Counted from the stretch's first letter, positions 1-9,375 are shown. The stretch is DNA of 64,000 nt from Staphylococcus debuckii (GCF_003718735.1 NZ_CP033460.1:2627851-2691850), one strand, 5' to 3'. Notes: generated by a model from the letters alone, not told the origin. Program-made: numbers and translations.

Positions 1-396
1 AGTGTCGCCAGTTGAATGTGCTGCACCACTTACAAGTCCGTCCGCTTTGCCTGTATACACAAGCATTGTTCCGAAGTAATTTACATTATTCAACATATCT
101 TCTGCTTGTTCTTTTGTTGCTTTGCCTTTACGACGTTCAACAAAAGCTTCCACAAGTTCTGCTTTCAAATCACTTGTTTCAGGTGTCATAATTTCAATTC
201 CAGAAATATCTAAACCTTTTTCTTCAGCAAGCGCTTGAACTTTGTCAGCATTACCTAAAACAATAGGTTCTACATAATCAGTTGAATGTAATTTTACTGC
301 TGCTGTCAATACACGTTCATCTTCACCTTCCGGCAATACGATTTTTACGTTTTTCCCTGAAAGTTTGTCTTGTAATACATTTAATAAACTAGGCAT
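1..396 (-). CDS. pta: Phosphate acetyltransferase, N-terminal part
   Basis: Converts acetyl-CoA and phosphate to acetyl phosphate, the first step of acetate overflow in the cytoplasm. Only the first 132 codons lie in the window; the gene runs off the left edge. The protein begins MPSLLNVLQDKL and has the typical VLPEGEDERVL segment near residue 20 and the GKADGLVSGAAHST segment at the cut end, both characteristic of the PTA/PTB family. The ATG follows a strong AGGAGG SD. It is transcribed divergently from hemQ, the usual staphylococcal arrangement. Confidence 0.96.
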   Translation of the reverse strand, partial: MPSLLNVLQDKLSGKNVKIVLPEGEDERVLTAAVKLHSTDYVEPIVLGNADKVQALAEEKGLDISGIEIMTPETSDLKAELVEAFVERRKGKATKEQAEDMLNNVNYFGTMLVYTGKADGLVSGAAHSTGDT

Positions 397-559
397 AATG
401 TCCTCCTCAAATTTACGAGTTTTATTTTTTACCATCCTTAATTATACGCCATTTGCAGCAACATTTCACGCAGTAAAACATAATCAATTTCTATGATTTC
501 AATCACGCTTTATGATAGAATTTTTAGTGAAATAACAGATAGTAAAAGGAGCGATTTAA

Positions 560-1309
560 ATGAGTCAAGCAGCAGAAACTTTAGATGGATGGTACAGTCT
601 CCATCTATTCTATGCAGTAGATTGGCCTACATTGCGTCTTGTACCTGATGAAGACCGTATTCAAATCGTTCAAGAATTCCATGATTTCTTGGACAAATTA
701 GCATCAGTACGTGATGACCATAATGGTGACCACGCACTTTATAATATTACAGGTCAAAAAGCAGACATTTTTTTATGGGTGCTACGCCCTGAAATGCAAG
801 AATTGAACTCAATCGAGCTCGCACTTAATAAATTACGTATTGCGGATTATTTAGTTCCTACTTATTCATATGTTTCTATCATCGAACTCAGCAACTACTT
901 AGCTGGTAAATCAGATGAAGACCCATATGAAAATCCGCATGTAAAAGCCCGTTTATATCCTGAATTACCACATTCAGACTACATTTGTTTCTATCCTATG
1001 AATAAACGTCGTAATGAAACTTACAACTGGTATATGTTATCAATGGAAGAACGTAAGAAATTGATGTATGACCACGGTATGATTGGTCGTAAATATGCTG
1101 GTAAAATCAAACAATTTATCACCGGATCAGTCGGCTTTGACGATTATGAATGGGGCGTGACATTATTCGCGAAAGACCCGTTACAATTCAAAAAAATCGT
1201 GTATGAAATGCGCTTTGATGAAACAACAGCGCGTTATGGCGATTTCGGCAGTTTCTTCGTAGGACACATCTTACCTGAAGAAACATTAGAAACATTCTTT
1301 AGATTATAA
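560..1309 (+). CDS. hemQ: Coproheme decarboxylase HemQ (chlorite dismutase-like)
   Basis: Last enzyme of the coproporphyrin-dependent haem pathway of Gram-positive bacteria; it oxidatively decarboxylates coproheme III to haem b. The 249-residue length is normal. Tyr145 (in [12 protein letters not shown]) and His172 (in [12 protein letters not shown]) match the catalytic tyrosine and the proximal iron ligand of the S. aureus enzyme. Chlorite dismutase activity is not expected from HemQ members. The ATG has an AAAGGAG SD. The gene is divergent from pta and is followed by two terminator-like hairpins. Confidence 0.97.
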   Translation: MSQAAETLDGWYSLHLFYAVDWPTLRLVPDEDRIQIVQEFHDFLDKLASVRDDHNGDHALYNITGQKADIFLWVLRPEMQELNSIELALNKLRIADYLVPTYSYVSIIELSNYLAGKSDEDPYENPHVKARLYPELPHSDYICFYPMNKRRNETYNWYMLSMEERKKLMYDHGMIGRKYAGKIKQFITGSVGFDDYEWGVTLFAKDPLQFKKIVYEMRFDETTARYGDFGSFFVGHILPEETLETFFRL

Positions 1310-1320
1310 TTTCTATGTCT

Positions 1321-1347
1321 GGACATCTCGAGCAGAGATGTCCTTTT
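1321..1347 (+). terminator. Terminator of hemQ
   Basis: Nine-base-pair stem GGACATCTC/GAGATGTCC with a five-base loop, followed by TTTT, just after the hemQ stop codon. Confidence 0.85.
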
Positions 1348-1378
1348 AATATGCGAATTTACTATGTATAAACACGAA

Positions 1379-1417
1379 AGGAACTTGCCTACTCACTAGA
1401 AGCAAGTTCCTCTTTTT
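1379..1417 (+). terminator. Second terminator hairpin downstream of hemQ
   Basis: Ten-base-pair stem AGGAACTTGC/GCAAGTTCCT followed by CTTTTT. It would back up the first terminator 35 bases upstream. Confidence 0.75.
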
Positions 1418-2163
1418 ATTATCTATTTAAATATATTGTTTCTATGAAAAAATAGAGACAGATGACTGCACAACATTAAGAAGTGAGCGACACCTATGTA
1501 CCACATGTACGCTGCCTGTCTAGCACAGTTCGAACAATAGTGGCACTGACCAAAGGCATCTCTCACTCTCAATGCCGGCAGTATCTGCCTATAAAGCGCA
1601 CACATGTATGGCTTGTAAATACAGTGTCGCTCATCCCTTGTGTAGTGTCCTTGGAGAACTTTGCCACTACTTGTTAGCTGGTTAACTGTGAAACGATGTC
1701 AACCGTCGCTACCCAGTTAACAAGCTTCAACAGCCAACCACTTTAACTTTAACCGTTTTGAAATATTTGAAACATAACATAATGGTTAAAACATTATTTC
1801 TCAATACATTTAATTCTAATAAATTTTCTATTTTCTAAAATTATAAATATACGCAACCTACTTATAAAGACAATTAAACAAATAGCTTTATAAAGGCTTC
1901 ACACAACTACTACTCTATTATTTTTAATTTATATTCTTAATTTACTAAGTTATTATAACAGACTTTTTCTTTTGAATTATTATTTTTAAGATAAGAAAAA
2001 TCTTTTCATTTTTGCCCCTCTCTAAAGTTTTCTTTTCAAAAGTTTTACAGGAATATTACAAAATAATACCTTGAGTATCTGTGGTTTTTAAGACATAATC
2101 GTAATAACTCCTATAATTTTCACAAAAGTCGGAAATTATATATTTATAAATAATAGTTATTAA
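1418..2163. other. Long non-coding region with nested inverted repeats
   Basis: No convincing gene; the two short overlapping open frames here have no SD. What is visible: a 10-base perfect inverted repeat TGAGCGACAC (1484-1493) / GTGTCGCTCA (1624-1633), then GTAGTG (1642-1647) / CACTAC (1665-1670), then GTTAACTG (1681-1688) / CAGTTAAC (1714-1721). This part (1480-1725) is less AT-rich than the following 1740-2160, which is very AT-rich and probably holds the promoter of the next operon. A structured RNA is possible but not proven. Confidence 0.5.
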
Positions 2164-2958
2164 ATGAGTGATGAGATGATTAAGGATAATAGAAATAGTT
2201 ATATTGAAGATACGCCAGAGGAAAAGTTGGCTAAGGATGCGATTATGTTAGCGGGCCGTATTTTGCTGGAATCGGGGGCTGAGGGTACGCGGGTGGAAGG
2301 TACGATGACCCGGATGGCTGAAACGTTGGGGTATCGTGAAAGTAATAGTTTTGTGACGAATACGGTGATCAACTTTCTGCTTGATAATCACACTACGCCG
2401 CGAATGTATCGGATCGAGTCGCGAGATACAAATTTGATTAAGATTTCTCAAACGAACTCTGTGTCGCGAAAGTTAAGTGCTGGGCAGATGACGCTTGAAG
2501 AAGCTTATGAGAGGTTGAAGCGGATTTATAAAGCGCAACAAACGCATGATTTAATTTATAAAGGGATTGCAGCGGCTATTATTTCTGTTAGTTTCTTGTA
2601 TTTGCAGACGGGTAATTTTGTGGATATTTTGGCGACTATATTTGCGGGTAGTTTTGGTTATTTGGTGGTTGAATCGTTGTATCGTGCTAATTTGAAGACG
2701 TTATTTATTCCCGAATTTCTAGGTTCGGCGGTTATTGGAGCGATTGCTATTTTCGGGCATACGATGATTCCTGATGGTTCTTTATCAGCCATTATTATTG
2801 CTGCAGTCATGCCGATTGTACCAGGAGTGTTGATTACTAATGCGATTCAAGATCTGTTCGGCGGTCATATGATGATGTTTACGACGAAATCTTTAGAAGC
2901 GCTCGTGACTTCGTTCGGTATCGGAGCAGGCGTCGGCACGATGTTGTTAATTTTTTAG
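2164..2958 (+). CDS. ThrE-type amino acid exporter, large subunit (DUF1212)
   Basis: Membrane protein resembling the N-terminal domain of the threonine/serine exporter ThrE. The first ~115 residues are soluble (AGRILLESGAEGTRVEGTM, typical of the family). After that come about five hydrophobic segments, from about residue 118 to the end. In Corynebacterium ThrE both halves are fused; here, as usual in Firmicutes, the partner is the next gene, 13 bases downstream. The start is uncertain: neither the ATG at 2164 nor that at 2176 has a good SD. The first 600 bases are unusually rich in G at third codon positions compared with the partner gene. Substrate is inferred from family only. Confidence 0.85.
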   Translation: MSDEMIKDNRNSYIEDTPEEKLAKDAIMLAGRILLESGAEGTRVEGTMTRMAETLGYRESNSFVTNTVINFLLDNHTTPRMYRIESRDTNLIKISQTNSVSRKLSAGQMTLEEAYERLKRIYKAQQTHDLIYKGIAAAIISVSFLYLQTGNFVDILATIFAGSFGYLVVESLYRANLKTLFIPEFLGSAVIGAIAIFGHTMIPDGSLSAIIIAAVMPIVPGVLITNAIQDLFGGHMMMFTTKSLEALVTSFGIGAGVGTMLLIF

Positions 2959-2971
2959 GAGGGATATACTC

Positions 2972-3433
2972 ATGTTTTGGTTATTAAACTTTATTTTCAG
3001 TTGTATCGCTTCTCTCTTCTTCTGTGTTATTTTCGATGCGCCTAAGCGGATGTATATTTGGGCTGGCCTGGTAGGTGCTTGTGGCTGGATGGTTTATATT
3101 GTCTTATTCCGCGGCCTAGAATTACATACTATCTATGCTTCCTTCTTCGGCAGTTTAGCCTTAGGTCTCTTAAGTCATATTATGGCCCGTATTAAAAAGG
3201 AACCTGTGATCATCTTTATGGTACCTGGTATTATACCGCTTGTTCCTGGAGGACTTGCATTTGATACTACAAAGAGCCTGGTTATTCTGCAATTCGGTAA
3301 TGCAGTAAAGACAATGTTAGAAGTCACTTTGATTGCCGGTGCAATTGCGGCCGGTTTATTATTCGCAGATCAAATTGCCCGCTTAGTGGTTAGTGGAAAA
3401 AGTACTTTGCTGAAAAAGCAGTCTCTCAAATAA
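2972..3433 (+). CDS. ThrE-type amino acid exporter, small subunit (DUF3815/YjjB)
   Basis: A 153-residue, almost wholly hydrophobic protein with about four to five membrane segments, matching the C-terminal (YjjB-like) half of ThrE. It includes the family-typical MVPGIIPLVPGGLAF segment near residue 92. It is translated from an ATG with a GGAGGG SD and is clearly coupled with the upstream large subunit, so both should form one exporter of threonine/serine-like substrates. No clear terminator follows before the next gene. Confidence 0.88.
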   Translation: MFWLLNFIFSCIASLFFCVIFDAPKRMYIWAGLVGACGWMVYIVLFRGLELHTIYASFFGSLALGLLSHIMARIKKEPVIIFMVPGIIPLVPGGLAFDTTKSLVILQFGNAVKTMLEVTLIAGAIAAGLLFADQIARLVVSGKSTLLKKQSLK

Positions 3434-3607
3434 AAGAATCAATAAATTTTTAATGAACAGTGAAGAAACGTGAACATTTTGAGTTTCTTTACTGTTATTT
3501 TTATAAAATTTCGCTAAAAAGGATTGCAGTTAGTATTCAGAATATTTAAAATATAATTAAGAGGTAATATTATTGACCACGAAAAAATGAAAGAAGGCAC
3601 TTACATC

Positions 3608-4396
3608 ATGCAAAAACTCAAATTTCATTTTAAAGGCAGTCCTTCGGAAATTAGTTACTTAGAAGCACAGCAAAAAGAAGGTTATATGCTGACAAATATT
3701 AAAAACGGCATTTATACTTTCGAGAAAAATCCAGCCGTTAAAGATACTCAACTGCAAGTGACCTTTGCTAAGACGGAGGATTTGAAGAAAGCGAACTCCC
3801 ACCAAGAAAACAGTCCATTCCTTTCCGTTTATGCGAAACAACTGAATTACTCTAAATATACTGTTCTTTACAGCTACTTAGAAGAAAAAGATAATCCACT
3901 TTATAACTTGACAGATACTAAAGCTGCAGAACACGAATATCTCAGTTTTTTCAAACGCATTATTTTTAGTTTAGCAGTTCTCACTATGTTTATTTGTGTA
4001 GCATTGTGGGCTTACTTTACTGCACTTGGCAAACCATCATCTACACTTGTGATACCCATAGAAATCATGATAGGCGTCTTTGTAGTATTATTGATTATCA
4101 ACATTTTAATCAATCGTCGTATCAGAAAGCATTGCCCTAAGCCGGAAGATGAACTCTATCTCAGCTATTCTGTTTCTGTCAAAGGTACAGGTCAAAAACC
4201 TGACGTCAGTCATTTGAGATATCTTGGCGCTTGGCGTTATCAAACAGAAAAAGACGATAAGTATTATTATAATTTGTTTAGCAAAGAACCTAAGGAAGTT
4301 ATTTTAGAAGATATAAGCAAAAAATTAAATATTCCTGAAAAAGATATTTATATCTATTCTCAATTTGATTTGTTTCCTGTTTATATGCATTTCTAA
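3608..4396 (+). CDS. DUF2812 membrane protein
   Basis: About 262 residues starting MQKLKFHFKGSPSEISYL. The N-terminal half, with the pattern LEAQQKEGYML...YTFEK, resembles DUF2812 proteins. Two membrane segments follow (about residues 120-140 and 150-170), then a second soluble domain. The ATG at 3608 has an AAGAAGG SD ten bases upstream; an upstream in-frame ATG at 3587 lacks one. DUF2812 genes often sit beside PadR regulators, but none is seen here. No function is known to me. Confidence 0.75.
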   Translation: MQKLKFHFKGSPSEISYLEAQQKEGYMLTNIKNGIYTFEKNPAVKDTQLQVTFAKTEDLKKANSHQENSPFLSVYAKQLNYSKYTVLYSYLEEKDNPLYNLTDTKAAEHEYLSFFKRIIFSLAVLTMFICVALWAYFTALGKPSSTLVIPIEIMIGVFVVLLIINILINRRIRKHCPKPEDELYLSYSVSVKGTGQKPDVSHLRYLGAWRYQTEKDDKYYYNLFSKEPKEVILEDISKKLNIPEKDIYIYSQFDLFPVYMHF

Positions 4397-4423
4397 GGAT
4401 GTTGAGAAAAAAATAATAAAGAG

Positions 4424-4461
4424 CAAGGACCAGGACAAATTAACATCCTGGTCCTTGTTAT
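4424..4461. terminator. Bidirectional terminator between DUF2812 gene and dedA
   Basis: Perfect 12-base stem CAAGGACCAGGA/TCCTGGTCCTTG with a 10-base loop and T-rich flanks on both strands, placed between two convergent genes. Confidence 0.88.
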
Positions 4462-4465
4462 TTGT

Positions 4466-5092
4466 TTACTCGTCTGATTTAGATTTGCCAAATCGTTGCT
4501 TCACAAAGTATATAATACCGATAATAAGTAAAATAATTAAGACAATAAGTACAATACTTGAGAATGAATCGAATGCGGCAGAAATCTTCGGCCATGCTTC
4601 ACCAGCTTGTTGACCAAGTAGGACGAGTACTGTATTCCAAATTAGTGTTCCGAGTGTAGTTAAGATTAAAAACGATGCGAGCGGCATATTGGTTGTACCT
4701 GCCGGAATTGAAATCAGACTTCTGATAACTGGAATAAAGCGCGCAAAGAAGACAATTTTCTTACCGTGATGATCAAACCAGTGGTCTGCTTTTTCTAAAT
4801 CTTCCGCTTTAAAACGCAGTATCTTGCCTGTTTTACCATTTGCCAATTTCTGCAAACGTTCTATAGATAAGAAGCGTCCAATAAAGTACAGCACGATGGC
4901 ACCAAATACAGAACCAAGGGTTGCAGCAATAATTACACCAATAACATGCATCTTAGAATGCAAGGTTAAAAAGCCGCTGAAAGTTAAAATCAACTCTGAT
5001 GGTATGGGTGGAAAAATGTTTTCTAAAGCAATTAATAAGAAAACACCGAGGTAACCAAATTGATCGATAAATTGCTCGACCATTTTTTCCAT
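4466..5092 (-). CDS. DedA family membrane protein
   Basis: A 208-residue integral membrane protein of the DedA/SNARE-associated family. The early segment FLLIALENIFPPIPSELIL carries the conserved E-x-x-x-P-P-x-P-x-E pattern. The segment FFARFIPVIRSLISIPAGTT carries the family F-x-R-x-x-P-x-x-R motif, and membrane segments end in a basic tail. Members transport or flip lipids such as undecaprenyl phosphate or phosphatidylethanolamine; which applies here cannot be told. The ATG has a perfect AGGAGG SD. Confidence 0.92.
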   Translation of the reverse strand: MEKMVEQFIDQFGYLGVFLLIALENIFPPIPSELILTFSGFLTLHSKMHVIGVIIAATLGSVFGAIVLYFIGRFLSIERLQKLANGKTGKILRFKAEDLEKADHWFDHHGKKIVFFARFIPVIRSLISIPAGTTNMPLASFLILTTLGTLIWNTVLVLLGQQAGEAWPKISAAFDSFSSIVLIVLIILLIIGIIYFVKQRFGKSKSDE

Positions 5093-5212
5093 ATTGTTCC
5101 TCCTAATACATTTTTAAACAAACAAATTCAAAGTGTGATTTTGTTTGCTTTTAATAACTTATATAATTTCATAACCCATTGCAAGTAATATCCTTGTAGG
5201 TAGCTTATCAGT

Positions 5213-5255
5213 AAAAAAAGAAGCGATGAAAACGCGTCTTGGTTTTCATCGCTTC
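5213..5255 (-). terminator. Terminator of the APC permease gene
   Basis: Perfect 14-base stem GAAGCGATGAAAAC/GTTTTCATCGCTTC, with a run of seven T on the minus strand, seven bases beyond the permease stop codon. Confidence 0.92.
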
Positions 5256-5262
5256 TGTATTT

Positions 5263-6801
5263 TTATGAATTAGTTTTTCTCTTTTGTGGGTCCCTGCTCT
5301 CCAGGGCTTTTTTTTCCGAATCGGGTTCGTCTATCATGGATTCAACTTTAGCTTGGCTCGTATCCAGAATTAAGCGACTGAGTTCGTCTTTGTTGATGTT
5401 CTTCAGTTTAGGATAACGGACGACAAAGAAGATGAGTCCGAGTATCAACCAACCGGCCAAGGCGATATAGGATGGCACGGATAGTGCAGCGGGTGATCCT
5501 GGAATAAGTAGTAGTCCTAGGAAGATGGCTGCAAAGATTGAACCGATAATGGCAAAGGTCTTGTAGATGGGTGCGTAGGTGTTGCTTGCCTTGTTGTAGC
5601 TGAATAGTTTCGCTGCTGATAAGCATGTGATGAGATAGGCTACGGATACGCCTGTTGACGACATATCGACAATCCATGTCAGCGCGGTACGTCCTAGCCA
5701 TGGTGCGATTAAGGTTAGAGCGACTAGGAAGATAATCGCGACGTATGGTGTTTTATAAACGGGATGCAGTTTGCTGAAGACTTTCGGCATAATGCCTGAA
5801 CGTCCCATTGAGAAGAGGAGTCTGCTGGCACTCATTAGGAAGCCGTTGAGTCCTGTAAAGATTCCCATGATAATTGCAATCGCAAGTACTGCAAGTCCGA
5901 CATAACCGAATGCTGATTTTGTAACTGCTCCTGTCACCCAAAGATTCCCGTTTAAGCTTAAACCGCTTTTGCCTAACCATGCAGTGTATAAGATCATCAG
6001 AATGTATGTACCTGCTGCGGCCAGTAAGCTATAAACGATCAGTTTAAATGTTTTGTTTGGTGAAAAGCTGAATTCTTCTGCTGTTTGCGGAATGTTGTCG
6101 AATCCGACGTATGCCCATGGTGCGACAGCGACAATCATGATAATAGATGTAAACCATCCTTCATGTGCGGCTGTTAAAGGCTGCAAGTTGCTGAACGCAA
6201 AGTCCTTTCCGAAAAATGAACCGAAGAACATGAGTAATACGACAATGACCATCGCAACGCAGAAATAATACTGCAAGCTGCCTGATACATGGGCTCCGCG
6301 AATGGTAATCAACATAAATACGAGTAATAAAACAGTAGCAATGATGATTTCAGTTAAATAAACATCCCATCCTGCAATAGTATATAGCTTGCCGTGTTCT
6401 AGCACGCCTGGCAACATAAATTTCAACAGTAAACTAAAGGCGGTGGCGTTCAAGGCCACTACGCAAATGTAACCGAATGTCAGGAACCATGATGAGAAGA
6501 AACTGACATAACGTCCGAAACTTAAGTAACTGAATGCAAATGCACCGCCGGAAACTGGAAAGTGTTCGACGAGTGCGCCATAACTGACGGCGATAACAAT
6601 CATCAGTAATGCCCCGATGGTAATTCCGATGGCTGCGGAAATGGAACCGGATTGTTTAATCCAGTCACCCGGCAGGATAAAGGAACCCCAACCGATACAT
6701 GAGCCGTAAGCAATGGCCCAAACGAATTTCTCTGATAGGTTTTGCTGTAAATCTCCGCGATCTACTTTTTTATGGATATTTTCTTTATTTGTCTGTCCCA
6801 T
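5263..6801 (-). CDS. APC superfamily amino acid permease
   Basis: A 512-residue transporter with about 12 membrane segments and a hydrophilic, charged C-terminal tail. The first membrane segment has the SCIGWGSFILPGDWI signature, equivalent to the G-x-G-x-G substrate-binding loop of APC permeases. The segment WAYVGFDNIPQTAEEF is the conserved TM6 region. Substrate is probably an amino acid or amine, with no safe specificity. Its SD (GAGGTGAG) lies in the distal arm of a hairpin that also contains a sigmaB-type promoter (see that entry), so stress-dependent expression is likely. Confidence 0.9.
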   Translation of the reverse strand: MGQTNKENIHKKVDRGDLQQNLSEKFVWAIAYGSCIGWGSFILPGDWIKQSGSISAAIGITIGALLMIVIAVSYGALVEHFPVSGGAFAFSYLSFGRYVSFFSSWFLTFGYICVVALNATAFSLLLKFMLPGVLEHGKLYTIAGWDVYLTEIIIATVLLLVFMLITIRGAHVSGSLQYYFCVAMVIVVLLMFFGSFFGKDFAFSNLQPLTAAHEGWFTSIIMIVAVAPWAYVGFDNIPQTAEEFSFSPNKTFKLIVYSLLAAAGTYILMILYTAWLGKSGLSLNGNLWVTGAVTKSAFGYVGLAVLAIAIIMGIFTGLNGFLMSASRLLFSMGRSGIMPKVFSKLHPVYKTPYVAIIFLVALTLIAPWLGRTALTWIVDMSSTGVSVAYLITCLSAAKLFSYNKASNTYAPIYKTFAIIGSIFAAIFLGLLLIPGSPAALSVPSYIALAGWLILGLIFFVVRYPKLKNINKDELSRLILDTSQAKVESMIDEPDSEKKALESRDPQKRKTNS

Positions 6802-6807
6802 AATAAA

Positions 6808-6848
6808 AACTCACCTCATTCGATACATTATACCCTGTGAGGCGAGTT
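6808..6848 (-). terminator. Hairpin ending the DUF423 transcript and covering the permease SD
   Basis: Stem of AACTCGCCTCA/TGAGGTGAGTT (minus-strand reading; one G-T pair) followed by TTTTT. It lies between the DUF423 stop and the permease ATG, and the permease SD is in its 3' arm. It can act as a terminator for read-through from upstream. Confidence 0.7.
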
Positions 6849-6855
6849 TTTGAAC
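6830..6855 (-). promoter_or_regulatory. SigmaB-type promoter of the APC permease gene
   Basis: On the minus strand GTTCAA (6850-6855), 14 bases, GGGTAT (6830-6835), close to the staphylococcal sigmaB consensus GTTTAA-N12-15-GGGTAT. The -10 element lies in the loop of the hairpin at 6808-6848, so transcripts from here would start with only the 3' arm and keep the SD free. Confidence 0.65.
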
Positions 6856-6867
6856 GTATTTTGCGGT

Positions 6868-7251
6868 TTATTTTTTAATTTTTAAAGCTTGTGCCAATAA
6901 AGTCACCCATGACGCAATAAAGAGAACACCGCCGATTGGAGTGATTGCGCCTAATGGTTTGATTTGTGTTAATGATAATACGTAAAGTGAGCCGCTGAAG
7001 ATGACAATTCCGCCGAACATCATCCATCCTGCTGCTTTCAAATTCATTTTTGTTGTACCACTTAAGATACCGATGCCGATTAAGCCTAAGCTGTGATACA
7101 TTTCGTATTGTGTGGCTTTTTGCCAAACATCTATATAGTGTTCTGATAATTTGCCTTCTAAAGCGTGGGCACCGAATGCGCCTGTTGCAACTGAAAGTGC
7201 TGCAGCTCCTGCACCTAATGCTAGAAATGTTTTCATTGATTTAAGATTCAT
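6868..7251 (-). CDS. DUF423 membrane protein (YgdD family)
   Basis: A 127-residue protein with four hydrophobic segments. It has the family hallmarks [23 protein letters not shown] near the N terminus and [17 protein letters not shown] in the middle. Function is unknown. The ATG has an AAAGGAG SD. It is between ywdI and the permease gene on the same strand. Confidence 0.9.
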   Translation of the reverse strand: MNLKSMKTFLALGAGAAALSVATGAFGAHALEGKLSEHYIDVWQKATQYEMYHSLGLIGIGILSGTTKMNLKAAGWMMFGGIVIFSGSLYVLSLTQIKPLGAITPIGGVLFIASWVTLLAQALKIKK

Positions 7252-7334
7252 TCTGAAATTCTCCTTTATAAAAATAATAAAATATGTGAGTGCGTTTGTT
7301 TGCTGACTGCAACTTTGTTCTCTTCTTCGATTAC

Positions 7335-7691
7335 CTAAAAATCAAAGATGGAATCTCCATTGCCAAGTTCATCATCAGTTACCATTTTATTGGAATTGCC
7401 AGGTGGTGTCGATGTATTTGATGTGTTTACTTTGCCGCCCATTGCTTCGATTTCTGCAACTGACACCTTATTGTGTGTAGTACTGTTTGTGCTCGGCATA
7501 GAGGCGCCGGACGTCTGGTTAGATGTAGATTGCTGTACTTGTCTGTGTTGGGATGCTGGCGCACTGTCTGTATACAGCGCTGTCAGTGTGTGAATGGCAT
7601 ACATGTGTTTTTGAAAATCCGCTTCACTCCCTGCCTCATCTGCCTGTACGAGTTCTTGCTCAATCAACGCGATAATTTTATCTTTATCCAC
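7335..7691 (-). CDS. YwdI family protein (DUF5327)
   Basis: A 118-residue, low-complexity cytoplasmic protein. The N-terminal ~40 residues form a helical domain ([20 protein letters not shown]...AIHTLTALY). A Ser/Thr/Asn-rich middle is followed by a short conserved tail ending GNGDSIFDF. It starts with GTG behind an AGGAGG SD and overlaps the end of ung by eight bases, as in Bacillus ung-ywdI. Function is unknown. Confidence 0.85.
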   Translation of the reverse strand: MDKDKIIALIEQELVQADEAGSEADFQKHMYAIHTLTALYTDSAPASQHRQVQQSTSNQTSGASMPSTNSTTHNKVSVAEIEAMGGKVNTSNTSTPPGNSNKMVTDDELGNGDSIFDF

Positions 7692-8349
7692 GCTGCGCCT
7701 CCTCTCCGCACCAATCGATGGGTGTTTCGCCGAATTTTTCTAAATATGCATTCGCTTTAGAATAAGGCTTAGAGCCGAAGAAGCCGCGATAAGCTGATAA
7801 TGGGCTCGGATGTACAGATTTAATCACTGCATGTTTTGATGTATCAATCAGTCTTTCCTTTTGTTGTGCGGGTTTGCCCCATAGAATGAAAACAACATGG
7901 TCGCGATACTCAGAAACCGCTTTAATAATCTCGTCTGTAAAAACTTCCCAGCCGATATTACGGTGTGAGGCCGCTTCGCCTTTACGTACAGTTAAAACAG
8001 TGTTTAAGAGCAGGACGCCTTCTCTGGCCCAGTCTTGCAAATGCGATACCGTACGTCTGCATCCGATATCGTCTTCCAATTCCTTATACATATTGCGTAA
8101 AGATGGCGGAAATTTTCCTTCTGGCTGCACTGAAAAAGCTAAACCGTGGGCTTGTTTCGGGCCATGATAAGGATCTTGACCGATAATAACGACTTTCACT
8201 TTGTCGAAGGGGGTTAAATCGAAGGCTTGATATATATTTTCTTTATCTGGATAAACCGTTTTAGTTGAATATTCTTTGTCTAAAAAATCATGCATTGCTT
8301 TAAAATCGTGTCGACTTGTAATGTCATGAAATACTTCTGACCAGTTCAT
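7684..8349 (-). CDS. ung: Uracil-DNA glycosylase, family 1
   Basis: Removes uracil from DNA to start base-excision repair. The 221 residues contain the water-activating motif [18 protein letters not shown] (Asp at about residue 63) and the minor-groove loop [10 protein letters not shown] (catalytic His near residue 181), both intact. An AGGTG SD precedes the ATG. It overlaps ywdI by eight bases at its 3' end. Confidence 0.97.
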   Translation of the reverse strand: MNWSEVFHDITSRHDFKAMHDFLDKEYSTKTVYPDKENIYQAFDLTPFDKVKVVIIGQDPYHGPKQAHGLAFSVQPEGKFPPSLRNMYKELEDDIGCRRTVSHLQDWAREGVLLLNTVLTVRKGEAASHRNIGWEVFTDEIIKAVSEYRDHVVFILWGKPAQQKERLIDTSKHAVIKSVHPSPLSAYRGFFGSKPYSKANAYLEKFGETPIDWCGEEAQRG

Positions 8350-8523
8350 GGAATCACCTCATCGTTATCATAACATAGGACATAAAGATTTGAGCACTCT
8401 TAGGGGTGCCCCGCTTTCTGAAGCTTTCTTTCCTGTAAGGAGGGTTAGGGTGCAAGAAGATGTTTCTTGTGATTTAAACGTGATAAAATAGTAATAAAGA
8501 GTTCGTGAAGGAGTGTATGGTTT

Positions 8524-9354
8524 ATGGCTTTGAAAAAGGTTTTAACGATTGCCGGCTCTGATACAAGTGCAGGGGCTGGTATGCAAGCAGATTTGAAAAC
8601 GTTCCAAGAGTTGGATACGTACGGCATGGTCGCTTTGGCGGCGGTGGTAACGATGGATCCGAAAACTTGGTCGCATGATGTGACTCCGCTTCCGTTTGAG
8701 TTGTTCAACAAGCAATTGGAAACGGCGATTTCTATCGGTCCTGATGCTGTCAAAACGGGTATGTTAGGTTCTGAGGAAATTATTCAACGTGCAGGTGAAG
8801 CGTTTACTGAATCTGGCGCGAAATATTTTGTGGTGGACCCGGTAATGGTCTGCAAAGGTGAAGATGAAGTATTGAATCCTGGCAATACAGATGCAATGAT
8901 TAAATATTTATTGCCGAAAGCAACTGTTACAACACCAAACTTGTTTGAAGCGGGTCAATTGTCTGGTTTAGGTACTTTGAAATCGATTGATGACATGAAA
9001 AAAGCAGCGAAAATCATTTATGATCAAGGTGCTGAGAATGTAATCATTAAAGGTGGCAAAGCGTTAGATCAAGAGAAATCTTATGACTTGTATTACGATG
9101 GCGACAAATACTATCAATTAACTACTGATATGTTCCAACAAAGTTATAACCACGGTGCGGGTTGTACGTTCGCAGCTGCGACAACTGCTAACTTGGCAAA
9201 TGGCCAATCTCCTAAAGATGCAGTGGTTAATGCGAAAGCCTTTGTGGCTTCTGCGATTAAACATGGTTGGAAAATGAACGATTTCGTCGGTCCCGTTGTT
9301 CATGGTGCTTATAACCGTATCGAAAAAATCGACGTTGACGTTAAAGAAGTATAA
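8524..9354 (+). CDS. pdxK: Pyridoxine/pyridoxal kinase, ThiD-like
   Basis: A 276-residue ribokinase-fold kinase. It has the N-terminal TIAGSDTSAGAGMQADLKTF signature of the ThiD/PdxK family, and near residue 215 the NHGAGCTFAAA anion-hole motif. There the catalytic Cys replaces the usual Asp, as in the dual-Cys ThiD-like pyridoxal kinases of Firmicutes. It phosphorylates B6 vitamers, and some members also hydroxymethylpyrimidine. The position beside ung matches S. aureus. A GGAGTG SD precedes the ATG. Confidence 0.9.
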   Translation: MALKKVLTIAGSDTSAGAGMQADLKTFQELDTYGMVALAAVVTMDPKTWSHDVTPLPFELFNKQLETAISIGPDAVKTGMLGSEEIIQRAGEAFTESGAKYFVVDPVMVCKGEDEVLNPGNTDAMIKYLLPKATVTTPNLFEAGQLSGLGTLKSIDDMKKAAKIIYDQGAENVIIKGGKALDQEKSYDLYYDGDKYYQLTTDMFQQSYNHGAGCTFAAATTANLANGQSPKDAVVNAKAFVASAIKHGWKMNDFVGPVVHGAYNRIEKIDVDVKEV

Positions 9355-9375
9355 TTTTAAGTGAGTTGGATAGAG

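Noticed and set aside
1423-1677. Two overlapping open frames of 60 and 64 codons on opposite strands
   Set aside because: No SD, unusual composition (many Cys and His), and they coincide with inverted repeats.
8404-8470. Hairpin and AGGAGGG-like sequence before pdxK as a riboswitch
   Set aside because: Short hairpins only; no conserved pattern of a B6 or thiamine switch was seen.
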